From Clostridium sp. 26_21 (GTDB lineage Bacteria > Bacillota > Clostridia > TANB77 > CAG-508), in assembly GCA_001915995.1 (NCBI GenBank), contig MNRO01000019.1, positions 124,001 to 188,000 of the forward strand: a stretch of 64,000 nt of DNA, written 5' to 3'. This document shows, one piece after another, positions 26,360-33,794 of this stretch (its first letter is position 1; each line of letters begins with the position of its first letter). The translations under genes and the position numbers were made by a program. The notes below the pieces were generated by a model. It had not been told where the DNA came from. It searched no databases and saw only the letters and a list, made by a program, of their open reading frames with translations.

Positions 26360-26989
26360 GTGCGAAAGAAGAAAAGTGAAATCTTAAATATAATCAAAGA
26401 AGAAATTTCTAGTAATTACAAATCATATATACTTGTAATAATACTATTTTCAGTTGGATTATTTTTTGGAGTATTATTTATAAATCAAACAGAAAATCAA
26501 GAAAATATTGTAAAATATATAAATACATATATTGACGAAATAAAAATATTAGAAAATAATAATATGATAGTACAATTGAAAACAGATATAAAAAGTAATA
26601 TATTTTTAGTATTTATATTATGGTTTGCCGGAACAACAATTGTAGGCATTCCAATAGTTTTTGGAATAATTATAGCAAGAGGATTTTGCTTAGGATATAC
26701 AATATCTGCGTGTGTAATAACATTAGGAAAAATAAAAGGATTAATATTTGTGCTATTAACAATATTTTTACAAAATTTAATATTAATACCAGCATTATTA
26801 TTTTTAGGAGTTAGTAGCATAAAATTATATAAATCAATAGTAAAAGATAGAAGAAAAGAAAATATAAAAATATCAATACTAAAACATAGTATAGTTTCTA
26901 CATTTATATTAATAATTCTAATTATTTCATCTTTGATAAAGATAGAAATATCATACAGACTGATATCTCTATTTGCAAAATATTTTTAG
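26360..26989 (+). CDS. spoIIM: stage II sporulation protein M
   Basis: Membrane protein of the DMP engulfment complex (SpoIID-SpoIIM-SpoIIP) that remodels septal peptidoglycan. Its 209 residues fit the ~214 of Bacillus. Five membrane segments: SYILVIILFSVGLFFGVLFI, IFLVFILWFAGTTIVGIPIV, GFCLGYTISACVITLG, GLIFVLLTIFLQNLILIPAL and a C-terminal one (IVSTFILIILIISSLIKI). The WFAGTTIVGIP ... ARGFCLGYT core is the family signature. I choose the GTG at 26360, which has AAGGAG 7 nt upstream; an ATG 33 nt earlier lacks a site. Expected to be expressed in the mother cell, but no sigma-E motif was identified. Confidence 0.88.
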   Translation: MRKKKSEILNIIKEEISSNYKSYILVIILFSVGLFFGVLFINQTENQENIVKYINTYIDEIKILENNNMIVQLKTDIKSNIFLVFILWFAGTTIVGIPIVFGIIIARGFCLGYTISACVITLGKIKGLIFVLLTIFLQNLILIPALLFLGVSSIKLYKSIVKDRRKENIKISILKHSIVSTFILIILIISSLIKIEISYRLISLFAKYF

Positions 26990-27094
26990 ATAAATAGATG
27001 AAAAACTATTTACAATTTAGAGAAAATTTGATATAACATAAACATGTATATTATTTATGTTAAATTTACAATTTGAATTAGGGTGGGGAAAGAA

Positions 27095-27976
27095 ATGGAA
27101 GAAGAATTAAACTTATTTTTTGGATTTTTAGAAAATGACAAAAAAGTATCAAATAATACTCTTCAATCATATGAAAGAGATTTAAAACAATATGAAAAAT
27201 ATTTAAGTGAACAAGGAAAAGAATATAAAGAAGAAACAAATGAAGGAATTAAAGAGTACATAACATATATGCAAGAAATAGGTAAAAAATCATCAACAAT
27301 TTCAAGAGGATTAGCATCAATCAGATCATTTTACCAATATGGAGTAAAAAATAAGGATGTAGAAAATGACCCAACAGAAGGAATTTCATCACCAAAAATA
27401 GAGAAAAGAGTTCCTAGTGTATTAACATCAAGCGAAGTAGCACTACTATTAGATCAACCAAAAAATGTTGATTTAAAAGGAACTAGAGATAAAGCAATGC
27501 TAGAATTTGCATATGCAACAGGAATGAGAGTTACAGAAATTATATCATTAAATGTTGAAGATGTAGATTTAGAAAAAGGTTTTGCAACATGTAGAAATGG
27601 AAAAAAAGAAAGAACAGTGCCATTAGGAGAAATGTCATTAAAAGCACTAAAAGATTATGTTGAAAATGCAAGAAATATAATGATAAAAGACGAAAATGAA
27701 AAAGCATTATTCGTAAATGTTAATGGTCAAAGATTAACAAGACAAGGATTTTGGAAAATTATAAAATATTACAAAGAACAAGCACATATTGAAAAAGACA
27801 TAACACCACATGTATTAAGACATTCATTTGCAACACATTTATTACAAAATGGAGCAGATTTAAAATCAATTCAAACAATGCTTGGGCATTCAGATATATT
27901 ATCAACACAAGTATATATGCAATTTCAAGATGAAAGTTTAAAAAACATTTATAAAAAAGCTCATCCAAGAGCATAG
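27095..27976 (+). CDS. xerD: tyrosine recombinase XerD
   Basis: Site-specific recombinase that resolves chromosome dimers at dif with XerC. The 293 residues are the normal size. The N-terminal SAM-like domain (LFFGFLENDKKVSNNTLQSY) binds the core site. In the catalytic domain the residues are Arg in YATGMRVTEI, Lys in the beta-hairpin around GKKERTVPL, His-x-x-Arg in HVLRHSFATHL, His in LGHSDILST, and the Tyr nucleophile in STQVYMQF. ATG at 27095 has GGTGGGG 6-8 nt upstream and is preferred to the GTG at 27083, which lies inside that site. No dif site or mobile element is nearby, so this is the housekeeping enzyme. Confidence 0.92.
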   Translation: MEEELNLFFGFLENDKKVSNNTLQSYERDLKQYEKYLSEQGKEYKEETNEGIKEYITYMQEIGKKSSTISRGLASIRSFYQYGVKNKDVENDPTEGISSPKIEKRVPSVLTSSEVALLLDQPKNVDLKGTRDKAMLEFAYATGMRVTEIISLNVEDVDLEKGFATCRNGKKERTVPLGEMSLKALKDYVENARNIMIKDENEKALFVNVNGQRLTRQGFWKIIKYYKEQAHIEKDITPHVLRHSFATHLLQNGADLKSIQTMLGHSDILSTQVYMQFQDESLKNIYKKAHPRA

Positions 27977-27984
27977 TATAAAAT

Positions 27985-28049
27985 TAAAAAGAAGGAACTA
28001 TCCTTAATGTCATTAACTTAATGACATTAGAAGTATCTTTCTTTTTTTT
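27985..28049 (+). terminator. terminator after xerD
   Basis: Long stem: AATGTCATT / AATGACATT apex with an outer AAAGAAGGA / TCTTTCTTT arm and a T8 tail. Confidence 0.85.
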
Positions 28050-28089
28050 GGTTATATAAATGTTTTTTCATATTTTACAATAAAAACCC

Positions 28090-28118
28090 TTGACAGTTAA
28101 CAATAATAATTATAAAAT
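28090..28118 (+). promoter_or_regulatory. sigma-A promoter of rny
   Basis: TTGACA (28090-28095), 17-nt spacer, TAAAAT (28113-28118); a further TATAAT follows at 28118. Confidence 0.65.
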
Positions 28119-28213
28119 ATAATAGGTTGAAAAAATATATAAAAAAATAATAGAAATCGTATATATATATTTATTCGAACATTGAAAATTTAATAAGAAA
28201 GAGGTGTATGATT

Positions 28214-29758
28214 ATGGAAAATAATATAATCATTATCGCCGCTGTCTTAATCTCATTAGTAATAGGAATACTAGTTGGAGCCGTTATTAGAAAAAAAATT
28301 GCTGAATCAAAAATTAATGGAGCAGAAGAAGAAGCAAAAAAACTAGTAGAGTTAGCAAAAATAGAAGCAGATAATTTGAAAAAAGAAGAAATCTTTAAAG
28401 CTAAAGAAGAAATTATGAATGCTAGAAATGAACTAGACAAAGAGATTAAAGAAAGAAGAGGCGAAATTCAAAAACAAGAAAGCAGAATTATTCAAAAGGA
28501 AGAAAATTTAGAAAGACGTTCAGATAATTTTGAGAAAAAAGAAAAAGACTTAGAAAGAGAAGAGCAAAATCTAAATGAAAGAAAACAAGATGTTGAGAAT
28601 TTGTATACAGAACAAATGAAAGTTCTTCAAGACATTGCAAAACTAACACAAGAAGAAGCCAAAGATCAATTATTAAAAAGTGTAGAACAAGATATAACAT
28701 CTGAAAAAGCAGCATTAATAAGAGATTTAACTCAAAAGGCAAAAGACGAAGCCTTGAAAAATGGAAGAGAAATAGTTGCTTATGCTATTCAAAAATGTGC
28801 AGCAGATCATTCTGCTGAAACAACAGTATCAATAGTTCCACTTCCATCTGACGATGTAAAAGGAAGAATAATTGGTAGAGAAGGAAGAAATATAAGAGCT
28901 TTAGAAACATTAACAGGAATAGATTTAATAATAGATGATACACCTGAGGCAGTAATCTTATCAGGATTTGATCCATTAAGAAGAGAAGTTGCTAGAATTG
29001 CTCTTGAAAAATTAATAGATGATGGAAGAATTCATCCAGCTAAAATTGAAGAAATGGTAGAAAAAGCCAAACAAGAATTAGCAGAAACAATTCGTTCAGA
29101 AGGTGAAAGAGCAGCACTTGAAAGTGGAGTTATAGGTTTAAATCCAGAACTTATAAAATTATTAGGAAAACTAAAATATAGAACAAGTTATGGACAAAAT
29201 GTATTAAACCATTCAATAGAAGTATCAAACTTAGCAAGAATAATGGCAGAAGAACTTGGATTAGATGCCAAGCTAGCTCGTAGAGCAGGATTATTACATG
29301 ATATTGGAAAAGCACTAGATCATGATATGGAAGGAACACATGTTGAAATTGGTGTAGAAATCTTAAAGAAATTCAAAGAAAATCCACTTGTAATAAACGC
29401 TGTAGAAGCACATCATGGAGATGTTGAACCACAAACATTAGAAGCTGTGTTAGTACAAGCTGCTGATGCAATATCTGCATCAAGACCAGGAGCAAGAAGA
29501 GAAACACTAGAAGCATACATAAAGAGATTAGAAAATCTTGAATCAATTGCAGATTCATTTGATGGTGTTGAAAAATCATTTGCAATACAAGCTGGTAGAG
29601 AAGTTAGAATAATAGTAAAACCAGAGAAAATTACAGATGATCAAATGACATTATTAGCAAGAGATGTTTCTAAGAGAATTGAAGAAGAAATGGATTATCC
29701 AGGACAAATTAAAGTTAATATAATTAGAGAAACAAGAGTAGTAGATTATGCTAAATAA
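28214..29758 (+). CDS. rny: ribonuclease Y
   Basis: Membrane-anchored endoribonuclease that initiates mRNA decay in Firmicutes. About 514 residues. N-terminal TM (IIIIAAVLISLVIGILVGAVI), a long charged coiled coil (about 28-150), the KH domain (VSIVPLPSDDVKGRIIGREGRNIR) and the HD domain (HSIEVSNLARIMAEELGL, GLLHDIGKALDHD, EAHHGDVEP). Catalytic His-Asp is intact. The ATG at 28214 is 7 nt after GAGGTG; the ATG at 28208 is too close. Single-gene unit between two terminators. Confidence 0.96.
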   Translation: MENNIIIIAAVLISLVIGILVGAVIRKKIAESKINGAEEEAKKLVELAKIEADNLKKEEIFKAKEEIMNARNELDKEIKERRGEIQKQESRIIQKEENLERRSDNFEKKEKDLEREEQNLNERKQDVENLYTEQMKVLQDIAKLTQEEAKDQLLKSVEQDITSEKAALIRDLTQKAKDEALKNGREIVAYAIQKCAADHSAETTVSIVPLPSDDVKGRIIGREGRNIRALETLTGIDLIIDDTPEAVILSGFDPLRREVARIALEKLIDDGRIHPAKIEEMVEKAKQELAETIRSEGERAALESGVIGLNPELIKLLGKLKYRTSYGQNVLNHSIEVSNLARIMAEELGLDAKLARRAGLLHDIGKALDHDMEGTHVEIGVEILKKFKENPLVINAVEAHHGDVEPQTLEAVLVQAADAISASRPGARRETLEAYIKRLENLESIADSFDGVEKSFAIQAGREVRIIVKPEKITDDQMTLLARDVSKRIEEEMDYPGQIKVNIIRETRVVDYAK

Positions 29759-29762
29759 TTTT

Positions 29763-29796
29763 TAGAGAATTTTCGAAAGAAAGTTCTCTTTTTTTT
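29763..29796 (+). terminator. terminator after rny
   Basis: AGAGAATTTTC / GAAAGTTCTCT stem, GAAA loop, T8 tail. Confidence 0.88.
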
Positions 29797-29797
29797 A

Positions 29798-29826
29798 TTG
29801 ACAATCAAGAACAAATGTTTTATAAT
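29798..29826 (+). promoter_or_regulatory. consensus promoter of dinB
   Basis: TTGACA (29798-29803), exactly 17 nt, TATAAT (29821-29826): both hexamers perfect. Confidence 0.85.
29808..29821 (+). promoter_or_regulatory. LexA/DinR-like SOS box inside the dinB promoter
   Basis: AGAACAAATGTTTT fits the Gram-positive LexA consensus CGAACRNRYGTTYC at 12 of 14 positions, keeping the GAAC-N4-GTT core, and lies between the -35 and -10 elements, where a repressor would block polymerase. Confidence 0.6.
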
Positions 29827-29857
29827 AATAACGATATAAGAATAAGCAGGTGATATT

Positions 29858-31069
29858 ATGGAAAGACAAATATTACATGTAGATGTAAATAATGCTTTTT
29901 TAAGTTGGACAGCAGTAGAAATGTTAAAACAAGGAAGTAAAATTGATATAAGAGAAATACCATCAGTAATAGGTGGAGATGAAACCAAAAGAGCAGGAAT
30001 AGTATTAGCTAAAAGTCCTAAAGCAAAAATTTTTGGTATTATAACAGGAGAAACATTATATCAAGCAAGAATGAAATGTCCTCAACTGCAGGTATATCCA
30101 GGAAACTATAATATGTATAAAAAATATTCAAATAGCTTATATAAATTATTACTTCAATATACAGACAAAATAGAAAGATTTAGCATAGATGAATGTTTTT
30201 TAGATATGACAAACTATTTATGTGGAGATATGTTAATAAATAAAGCATATGAAATAAAAAAGAGAGTAAAAGAAGAATTAGGATTTACAGTAAATGTTGG
30301 AGTGGCACATAATAAATTATTAGCTAAAATGGCATCAGACTTTACAAAACCAGATAGAGTACATACATTATATGAAAATGAAATTCCAAGTAAAATGTGG
30401 ACACTAAATGTTTCAGAATTATTAATGCTTGGAAGAAAAACAATTCCAAAACTTTCAAATATGAGAATAAGAACAATAGGAGACTTAGCCAAAATAGATA
30501 AAGAATTATTATCAAAAAAATTTGGAAAACATGGAATAATGATGTGGGAATATGCAAATGGCATAGACAATTCAGAAGTACAATATAAATTTGAAAATCC
30601 TAAAGGAATTGGTAATTCTACAACTTTACCAGTTGATATAACTGAAATATCAAAATTAGAAGAAGTATTATTAGCATTAACAGAACAAGTAACATATAGA
30701 TTAAGAAAATATAATATGTTAGCAAATGTAGTAAATGTTCAATTAAGAACAAGCAATTTTGAAAATAAAACACATCAAAGAAAATTAAATGAAGCAACAT
30801 CAAACACCAAAGATATATTTAGAATGGCAAAAGAGCTATTAGAAGAAATGTATACTAATGGAATAGCAATAAGACTTGTAGGAATGAGAGTAGATGGATT
30901 AATTGAAAAGAATGAAAAACAATTATCATTATTTAGTTCTAAAGACACAGAAAAACAAGAAAATTTAGATAAGGTAGTTGATGAATTAAAGCAAAAATTT
31001 GGATATAATTCTATTACTAGAGCAGGAAAATTACATTCTGAAAAAGAAATAAAATTAAAAGATATTTAA
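29858..31069 (+). CDS. dinB: Y-family DNA polymerase IV
   Basis: Error-prone translesion polymerase. The 403 residues contain the palm catalytic motifs HVDVNNAFLSW (8-18; metal Asp) and ERFSIDECFLDMT (metal Asp and Glu near 108-120), a thumb HhH region (KLSNMRIRTIGDLAKID) and the C-terminal little-finger domain (ITEISKLEEVLLALTEQVT onward). The steric-gate position after the first Asp reads NAFLSW. The tail KQLSLFSSKD is a plausible clamp-binding QLSLF peptide (about residues 364-368), as expected for a polymerase loaded on DnaN. GCAGGTG precedes the ATG. An SOS-type box in the promoter suggests DNA-damage induction. Confidence 0.93.
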   Translation: MERQILHVDVNNAFLSWTAVEMLKQGSKIDIREIPSVIGGDETKRAGIVLAKSPKAKIFGIITGETLYQARMKCPQLQVYPGNYNMYKKYSNSLYKLLLQYTDKIERFSIDECFLDMTNYLCGDMLINKAYEIKKRVKEELGFTVNVGVAHNKLLAKMASDFTKPDRVHTLYENEIPSKMWTLNVSELLMLGRKTIPKLSNMRIRTIGDLAKIDKELLSKKFGKHGIMMWEYANGIDNSEVQYKFENPKGIGNSTTLPVDITEISKLEEVLLALTEQVTYRLRKYNMLANVVNVQLRTSNFENKTHQRKLNEATSNTKDIFRMAKELLEEMYTNGIAIRLVGMRVDGLIEKNEKQLSLFSSKDTEKQENLDKVVDELKQKFGYNSITRAGKLHSEKEIKLKDI

Positions 31070-31105
31070 ATTAATAAAGATTTAATTTAATAAAAATTTT
31101 ATTTG

Positions 31106-31114
31106 TGATATAAT
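31106..31114 (+). promoter_or_regulatory. extended -10 promoter of the class B PBP gene
   Basis: TG-A-TATAAT at 31106-31114, with no good -35 hexamer, as allowed for extended -10 promoters. Confidence 0.5.
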
Positions 31115-31148
31115 ATCGATGAAATAAATTTTAGAAAAGGAAAAAAGT

Positions 31149-33164
31149 ATGAAGAAAAAGATTATTATTGTTATTGTTTTAATTATTGCAATATTAATTG
31201 GAGGAGGATTAGTAGCATATTATATTTCTAATAAAGAAAAGACAACTCCAGAAGATATTTGGAACAAATATATTTCATATATAAATGAAGAAAAATATGA
31301 AGAAATGTATGAAATGATTACAGATACAGCTAAATCTCAGATATCAAAAGAAGATTTTATAAAAAGAAATGAGAATATTTATAGTGGAATAGATATGGCA
31401 AATTTAGATATACAAATAACAAATGTTGAAGAAGAAGAGAAAAATATATCTAAAATAAATTATACAGAAACAATGGAAACAAGTGCAGGAAATGTAGAAT
31501 TTCAAAATACAGTAAGAATAGTAAAAAATACTCAAAAAGAATATAAAGTTGAATGGAGCCATAAATTAATTTTGCCGGGGTTAAATAGTACTGACAAAGT
31601 AAGAGTAAAAACAATAAAAGCAAAAAGAGGAGAAATTGATGATAAGAATGGAATAATGCTAGCTGGGGAAGGAAAGGTATCTTCAATAGGAATTGTTCCT
31701 GGAAAATTACCAGAAAATAAAGAAGAAACAATTCAACAAATATCTGATATTTTAGGAATTTCTGTAGAAACAATAAATAAAACACTTTCAGCGTCATGGG
31801 TAAAAGATGATACATTTGTACCTATAAAAAAGGTAGAACAAAGTGATGCAGAAATAAAAGAAAAAGTTTTACAAATATCTGGAATAAAAATTACAAGTGA
31901 AACATCAAGAGTGTATCCATTAGGAGAAGCTTCAGCACAACTAGTTGGATATGTTCAAACAATAACAGCAGAGGAATTAGAAAAAAACAAAGGAAAAGGA
32001 TATACAAGTACTAGTTTAATAGGAAAAGCAGGACTAGAAAAACAATATGAAGAACAATTAAAAGGAAATAATGGTCTTGAAATTTATATTGAAGATGAAA
32101 AAGGAAAAAGAAAATCAGAAATAGCAAAAATAGATGTAAAAAATGGAGAAAATATAAAATTAACAATAGATTCTAATATTCAGCAAAAACTTTATGAAGA
32201 ATTAAAAAATGATGCAGGATTTTTTGTTGTAATGAAACCAAATACTGGAGAATTATTAGCACTAGTAAGTACACCATCATATAATCCTAACAAATTTGTT
32301 TTAGGAATGACATCAGATGAATGGAATAAAATTAATAATAATGAAAATAAACCAATGTTTGTAAGATATCAACAAAGCTATATACCAGGATCTACATTTA
32401 AACCAATTACAGGTGCAATAGGGCTTACAACAGGAACATTATCAGTTGATGACACATTTACATATAATGGACTTAGTTGGAAAAAAGATGGATGGGGAGA
32501 ATTTGATATAACAACATTAACATCATATAGTGGTCCAAAGAACTTAAAAAATGCTCTAATACATTCAGATAATATATATTTTGCACAAGCAGCATTACAG
32601 ATTGGAAAAAAGAATTTTACTGATGGATTAAATAATATTTTATTTAATCAAGATTTAAACCTTGAAATATCAACAGCCAAATCTCAATATTCAAATTCAA
32701 AAGATATTTCAAATGAAAAAGTACTTGCAGATAGTGGATATGGTCAAGGAGAAATTTTAGTAAATCCAATACTAATGGCATCTATATATTCAGCCTTTAA
32801 CAATGATGGAAATATGGTAAAACCATATATTATAGAAAAAGATAATAAAAATGTAGAATATTTAGTAAAAAATGCTTTTAGTAAAGAAGCAGCAAATATA
32901 ATAAAAGAAGATTTAATTCAAGTTGTAGAAGATTCAGAAGGAACAGCTAAAGATATGAAAGTAATAGGGAGAACAATAGCAGGAAAAACAGGAACTGCAG
33001 AATTAAAAGCATCAAAAGACGGAGATGCAGATGTTTTAGGATGGTTTGATTGTTTTACAACAGATTCAAATGATAATCAATTATTAATAATTAGTATGGT
33101 TGAAAATGGAAGAAGTTTAGGTGGAAGCCATTATTTAATAAAGAAAATAAAAACTTTATTTTAA
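31149..33164 (+). CDS. class B penicillin-binding protein with NTF2-like domain (MecA/PBP3-type)
   Basis: Transpeptidase that cross-links peptidoglycan outside the membrane. 671 residues: N-terminal membrane anchor (IIIVIVLIIAILIGGGLVAYYI), an NTF2-like MecA_N domain (about 33-150), a PBP-dimer domain and the transpeptidase domain. Catalytic motifs: STFK with Ser415/Lys418 (GSTFKPITG), SDN at 473-475, KTG at 613-615 (GKTGTAE). The overall build is that of Bacillus PBP3 and staphylococcal PBP2a, a group with naturally low beta-lactam affinity, but affinity cannot be read from sequence. AAAAGGA precedes the ATG. Confidence 0.92.
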   Translation: MKKKIIIVIVLIIAILIGGGLVAYYISNKEKTTPEDIWNKYISYINEEKYEEMYEMITDTAKSQISKEDFIKRNENIYSGIDMANLDIQITNVEEEEKNISKINYTETMETSAGNVEFQNTVRIVKNTQKEYKVEWSHKLILPGLNSTDKVRVKTIKAKRGEIDDKNGIMLAGEGKVSSIGIVPGKLPENKEETIQQISDILGISVETINKTLSASWVKDDTFVPIKKVEQSDAEIKEKVLQISGIKITSETSRVYPLGEASAQLVGYVQTITAEELEKNKGKGYTSTSLIGKAGLEKQYEEQLKGNNGLEIYIEDEKGKRKSEIAKIDVKNGENIKLTIDSNIQQKLYEELKNDAGFFVVMKPNTGELLALVSTPSYNPNKFVLGMTSDEWNKINNNENKPMFVRYQQSYIPGSTFKPITGAIGLTTGTLSVDDTFTYNGLSWKKDGWGEFDITTLTSYSGPKNLKNALIHSDNIYFAQAALQIGKKNFTDGLNNILFNQDLNLEISTAKSQYSNSKDISNEKVLADSGYGQGEILVNPILMASIYSAFNNDGNMVKPYIIEKDNKNVEYLVKNAFSKEAANIIKEDLIQVVEDSEGTAKDMKVIGRTIAGKTGTAELKASKDGDADVLGWFDCFTTDSNDNQLLIISMVENGRSLGGSHYLIKKIKTLF

Positions 33165-33178
33165 TATAAATGATTTGC

Positions 33179-33207
33179 TTGAAATTTAAAATTATATGTG
33201 CTAAAAT
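33179..33207 (+). promoter_or_regulatory. sigma-A promoter of the small hypothetical gene
   Basis: TTGAAA (33179-33184), 17-nt spacer, TAAAAT (33202-33207). Confidence 0.6.
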
Positions 33208-33210
33208 ACA

Positions 33211-33248
33211 ACATGTCCTAACATTAGATATCCCTTTAAGACATGTCC
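33211..33248 (+). repeat. two ACATGTCC direct repeats, 30 bp apart
   Basis: ACATGTCC at 33211-33218 and 33241-33248; each contains the palindrome ACATGT. The 30-bp spacing (about three helix turns) puts both on one DNA face, just after the expected transcription start, so they may bind a regulator. Confidence 0.45.
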
Positions 33249-33284
33249 GAAAACAAACACAACAAATAATTATTGGAGGGAATG

Positions 33285-33629
33285 ATGAACATTAATCAGA
33301 TTGAATGGTGTTCGTATACTGAAGGAAATCCTGATTATGTACAAGAAATTGAATTTTTGGAATGGCAAAGTGATCCTGAGGGAAAATTTTGCAAATCAGA
33401 TGTATGTAAGCTATTTCAAAGTATTACATTTGCATATTCTAAGGTTTTGGAATATATTGCAAGTATTAGCTTTGAAGAAGCACATGAACGAATGCAATCT
33501 GAAAATTATACAAATTTTTTCGAAAAGCTTGAAGAAGTGTTTAAAGAAGTTCCTTTTAGGAATGGAATTACCTATTCGAAACTTGAAGAGATTATGAGTG
33601 TAATTAAAATTCCTAAAATTTGTGAATAA
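33285..33629 (+). CDS. small hypothetical protein
   Basis: A 114-residue acidic soluble protein (MNINQIEWCSYTEGNPDYVQ...) of unknown family. It contains WQSDPEGKFCKSDVCKLF and a helical second half (SFEEAHERMQSENYTNFFEKLEEVF). Four Cys are present (residues 9, 33, 38, 113). GGAGGG lies 4-5 nt before the ATG at 33285; the ATG at 33282 is too close. Codon use (more CCT, GAG, CGA, TGT) looks richer in G+C than the neighbours, suggesting transfer from another genome. It has its own promoter and terminator. Confidence 0.6.
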   Translation: MNINQIEWCSYTEGNPDYVQEIEFLEWQSDPEGKFCKSDVCKLFQSITFAYSKVLEYIASISFEEAHERMQSENYTNFFEKLEEVFKEVPFRNGITYSKLEEIMSVIKIPKICE

Positions 33630-33651
33630 CATAATTTAGAATTTTTGAGAG

Positions 33652-33694
33652 TCCTTGAAGAAAGTACAATACATTTTCTTCAGGGATATTTTTT
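33652..33694 (+). terminator. terminator after the small hypothetical gene
   Basis: TCCTTGAAGAAA / TTTCTTCAGGGA stem with one G-U pair, then TATTTTTT. Confidence 0.8.
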
Positions 33695-33716
33695 GAAAAA
33701 AAAGCAATTTATATAA

Positions 33717-33745
33717 TTGACAAATTATTTCAATAACGATATAAT
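33717..33745 (+). promoter_or_regulatory. perfect consensus promoter of the MATE-kinase fusion gene
   Basis: TTGACA (33717-33722), 17-nt spacer, TATAAT (33740-33745). Start-codon prediction that begins at the TTG of this -35 element would be wrong. Confidence 0.88.
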
Positions 33746-33794
33746 AGATAAGTTGGCAAAAAAGCCAGTAAGAGAAAAAGAAAGAGGGAGAAAA

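Noticed and set aside
27095..27976. xerD gene as a phage or transposon integrase
   Set aside because: Size, catalytic residues and the housekeeping neighbourhood (spoIIM, rny) fit XerD; there are no att repeats, excisionase or cargo genes around it.
33717..33794. A 26-residue N-terminal extension of the MATE-kinase protein
   Set aside because: The proposed TTG start is the first codon of a perfect TTGACA -35 element and TATAAT lies within the extension, so it is promoter, not protein. The ATG at 33795 has a ribosome binding site.
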